Shown: one piece after another, positions 18,314-20,000 of the stretch
How positions within the stretch are numbered: the first letter of the stretch is position 1
Layout of the letters: every line of letters begins with the position of its first letter
Assembly: GCA_009663005.1 (NCBI GenBank)
Contig: CM018893.1
Span: 260,001-280,000 of the forward strand
Length of the DNA stretch: 20,000 nt
Direction of reading: 5' to 3'
Source: Actinidia chinensis
Lineage: Eukaryota > Streptophyta > Magnoliopsida > Ericales > Actinidiaceae
Notes under the pieces: model-generated
Told to the model about the DNA's origin: nothing
Seen by the model: the letters and a program-made list of their open reading frames with translations, nothing else
Database searches by the model: none
Position numbers and translations under genes: made by a program

Positions 18314-18535
18314 GTGCATTACAAGTTTGACCTCATGGAGGAGACACTGTTCCTCACTTTCAATCTTATCGACAGGTTTTTAGAGCGTGAAACGGTGGTC
18401 AGAAAGAAGCTTCAGTTAGTTGCGGTGACAGCTGTGCTTTTAGCATGCAAGTATGAGGATATTTCTATACCACTTCTGGAGGATTTTGTTATCATATCAG
18501 ATCAGGATTACATAAGGAAGGATCTTCTGCATATG
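18314..18535 (+). CDS. CYCB2: CYCB2-like exon 7, missing GT donor
   Basis: 74 intact codons begin [20 protein letters not shown] after TATTAGCAG. They include [21 protein letters not shown] and IRKDLLHM, the core of the first cyclin fold; Lys and Glu of LLACKYE (CDK contact) are kept. By homology the exon ends after HM (18535), but the next bases are ATATTTTT rather than GT. Without splicing here the frame adds IFLYFMGY and stops at 18560-18562. A cryptic GT at 18556-18557 is nearby. Confidence 0.9.
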
Positions 18536-18630
18536 ATATTTTTATATTTTATGGGTTATTGATTTCACTTCTTTCTTCCTTGGCCTCTCTAGGATTGAGT
18601 GATTGATTCACATTTTTTTTGTACCTGCAG

Positions 18631-18714
18631 GATAAGCTAATGGTGAATGCACTGCAATTCAACATGTCGGTTCCGACTCCTTACGTTTTCAAGGCTGCTC
18701 AATCCAATGAAAAG
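18631..18714 (+). CDS. CYCB2: CYCB2-like exon 8, with a 5-codon in-frame gap
   Basis: 28 codons lie between GTACCTGCAG and GTTAGT: DKLMVNALQFNMSVPTPYVF, then KAAQSNEK. The family reads PYVF-MRRFL-KAAQS, so five residues (MRRFL) are missing between 18690 and 18691. The reading frame is kept. The loss falls at the junction between the two cyclin folds and removes usually conserved residues. Confidence 0.85.
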
Positions 18715-18839
18715 GTTAGTACTAGGGCAGTAGGACTAATGGAAGTTTACCATCTTAATTAGATAGAACAGGAAAGTCTCTTGAGCCGTAAAATAATGCT
18801 GAATGATTTTGCATATGCTTTTTAGGCGAATGGATTCAG

Positions 18840-19018
18840 CTTGAGCTCTTGTCCTTCTTCATCATCGAACTCTGCCTAGTGGAGTATGAAATGCTCAAGT
18901 TCTCGCCCTCTTTGCTGGCTGCAGCAGCCATTTTCACTGCTCAGTGTAGTCTTTACGGGTCTAAGCAGTGGAGTAAAGCCATTGAGTGGCACACCAACTA
19001 CTCGGAAGAGCAGCTTAT
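18840..19018 (+). CDS. CYCB2: CYCB2-like exon 9 (C-terminal cyclin fold)
   Basis: It reads [20 protein letters not shown], then [34 protein letters not shown], ending in phase 2 before GTAAGT (19019). This is the C-terminal cyclin domain. The start is set at ATTCAG (18839), which keeps phase 0 with exon 8. The better-looking acceptor TTTTTAG (18825) would add GCGAATGGATTCAG and shift the frame into a stop, so the splice site may have drifted. Confidence 0.85.
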
Positions 19019-19129
19019 GTAAGTTTTCTCATCTTTCTTTCTTTTCTCCTCCCCCTCGCCCTCCCCCAATTTCACTCTAGTTCTTATGTTCTAATAGAGG
19101 GTAAAGTGGTCATTCTTATGTTCTAACAG

Positions 19130-19265
19130 CGATTGGTCAAGACTCATGGTTACTTATCATCAGAGAGCTGGGACAGGGAAACTCACGGGTGTATACAAGT
19201 ACAGTTTGTGCAAGTATGGTTATGCTGCAAAATCTGAATCAGCTCAATTCCTTTTGGACCTTTAG
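19130..19265 (+). CDS. CYCB2: CYCB2-like exon 10 (stop codon)
   Basis: The acceptor TTCTAACAG (19129) completes an Ile codon. It then reads [36 protein letters not shown] and TAG at 19263-19265. The AGTGKLTGV...KYG(Y/F)AA...FLL ending is diagnostic of plant B2 cyclins. No lesion is seen in this exon. Confidence 0.9.
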
Positions 19266-19758
19266 TTGCCAAGTGTGAAGGTTGATTGAATGCAGATTAA
19301 CTTTGTAATTTCCGTTATTTTTCTGTGGGCAACTGAGCAACACAAGTAGCCACCGGGTCTTGAAGCTTTTGAGTGTTGCAAGTTTGTAATCTTACTCACT
19401 TGGTGGGGTTTCTTTTGAGGTCAATGTCTATTTCGTTTTAAGGCATTGCACTTATATATGTTGCTTGGTATTCTTAAACATTTCCCGATGTTGAACTTTG
19501 TTTCAGACATTTCATTTTATTTGGATGTTACAAGTATTCCATTTCTGGCCTTCACAAGGTAGTTCGCTTACTTCATTCTGTAATGAACTTGTTCACAGCA
19601 AGAAGTACGATTTTGCATGAAATTAGAATACGTTTGTTATCCAAACAAGTATATCAACTGTATATCATATTGATTGTATAGACCTAGCAGCTTCATTTGG
19701 AAGGCATACATTGCATGCTTTTTGCAATTGTGCTGGTAGCAACTGGGGATGAATATCA
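19266..19758 (+). other. 3'UTR and downstream flank of the cyclin gene
   Basis: This is AT/GT-rich sequence after the TAG with no canonical AATAAA in the first 200 bp and no ORF of note. TTTGTAAT motifs near 19,303 and 19,384 could belong to a plant polyadenylation region. Nothing else is recognised. Confidence 0.4.
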
Positions 19759-19914
19759 GAATTTGTCATGCGCAAGCAACTAAATCGAATTAGATTCTTT
19801 GTCACTGCAAGAAGTTTGTAAGGCATTGCCTCCTGCGAATTTGTCATGCGCAAGCAACTAGATCGACTTAGATTCTTTGTCACTGCGAGAAGTTTGTAAG
19901 GCATTGCCTCCTGC
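19759..19914 (+). repeat. 78-bp tandem duplication
   Basis: GAATTTGTCATGCGCAAGCA... runs 19,759-19,836 and again 19,837-19,914, ending TTGCCTCCTGC both times, with three base differences. It lies 0.5 kb past the cyclin stop. The minus-strand open frame over it is periodic for the same reason and is not a gene. Confidence 0.9.
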
Positions 19915-20000
19915 TATGCCAAGTTTATACGGCATGGCATGATCATATGAATGAAATGCCTGCTCTTTATATAGCAGCTTTTATGCCTTTACCTGTGATT

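Larger units (their letters stand above)
3654..19265 (+). pseudogene. CYCB2: B2-type mitotic cyclin gene (CYCB2-like), split by a 12-kb element and probably inactivated
   Basis: Ten coding exons on the plus strand match a plant B2 cyclin: N-terminus MGRSDENN, a destruction-box-like segment, a KFAAQ segment, HTEAM, AVVEYIEDIY, the MRAILIDWL cyclin-box signature, the first cyclin fold (exons 6-8) and the C-terminal fold (exons 8-10), ending FLLDL. Such proteins bind CDKs and drive G2/M, then are removed through APC/C. Exon lengths sum to 1193 nt; allowing for a +1 in exon 4 and a -2 in exon 6 they give exactly 397 codons plus stop. About 430 residues is usual, and the shortfall lies in the N-terminal linker and in a 5-residue gap in the core. 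Lesions: both indels, an AT donor after exon 7, a lost destruction-box Arg, and a 12.5-kb intron 6. The indels might be assembly errors, but several independent defects favour a pseudogene. Confidence 0.8.

Noticed and set aside
18886..19080. 64-codon plus-strand open frame
   Set aside because: It is the out-of-frame shadow of cyclin exon 9 extending into the intron.

Overview
This is plant nuclear DNA, most likely from a eudicot with a retrotransposon-rich genome. It shows GT-AG introns inside a plant-type B2 cyclin gene, LTR retrotransposon remains on both strands, and AT-rich spacers. The species cannot be told from the sequence. No bacterial, organellar, tRNA, rRNA or CRISPR feature was seen.

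Layout. (1) Positions 1-1255 hold the gag end and 5' LTR of a decayed Ty3/gypsy-type element on the minus strand, cut by the window edge. (2) Positions 1256-3200 are AT-rich spacer with one GGT-rich low-complexity patch. (3) A B2-type cyclin (CYCB2-like) runs on the plus strand. It has a promoter with mitosis-type MSA-like motifs (about 3229-3317), a probable 5'UTR intron, and ten coding exons between 3654 and 19265. Exons 1-6 lie at 3654-5797 and exons 7-10 at 18314-19265. (4) Intron 6 is about 12.5 kb because a 12.2-kb LTR element sits in it (5940-18126, flanked by the 5-bp direct repeat ATACA). (5) That element starts as a Ty3/gypsy unit (5' LTR, primer-binding-site-like sequence, broken gag). 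Its body, about 8.0-17.8 kb, is a very large imperfect inverted repeat made of rearranged Ty1/copia sequence. (6) Downstream of the cyclin lie its 3'UTR and a 78-bp tandem duplication.

The inverted repeat is the most unusual structure. Each arm carries copia pol in one orientation joined head-to-head to a copia LTR-gag-protease segment in the other. The two arms mirror each other around about 12.79 kb, and each arm also ends in its own smaller hairpin (apexes near 12,355 and 13,220), giving a palindrome of palindromes.

The cyclin copy is probably broken. Exon 4 has a +1 frameshift and exon 6 a 2-bp loss. The intron 7 donor reads AT instead of GT, five codons are missing in the second half of the cyclin core, and the destruction box has lost its arginine. 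With the two indels discounted, the exons add up to a whole number of codons (397 residues plus stop), which supports the exon model and suggests fairly recent decay. Sequencing error is the alternative for the two indels. I found no evidence of a new gene system; the interest lies in the nested palindrome and its position in a cyclin intron.
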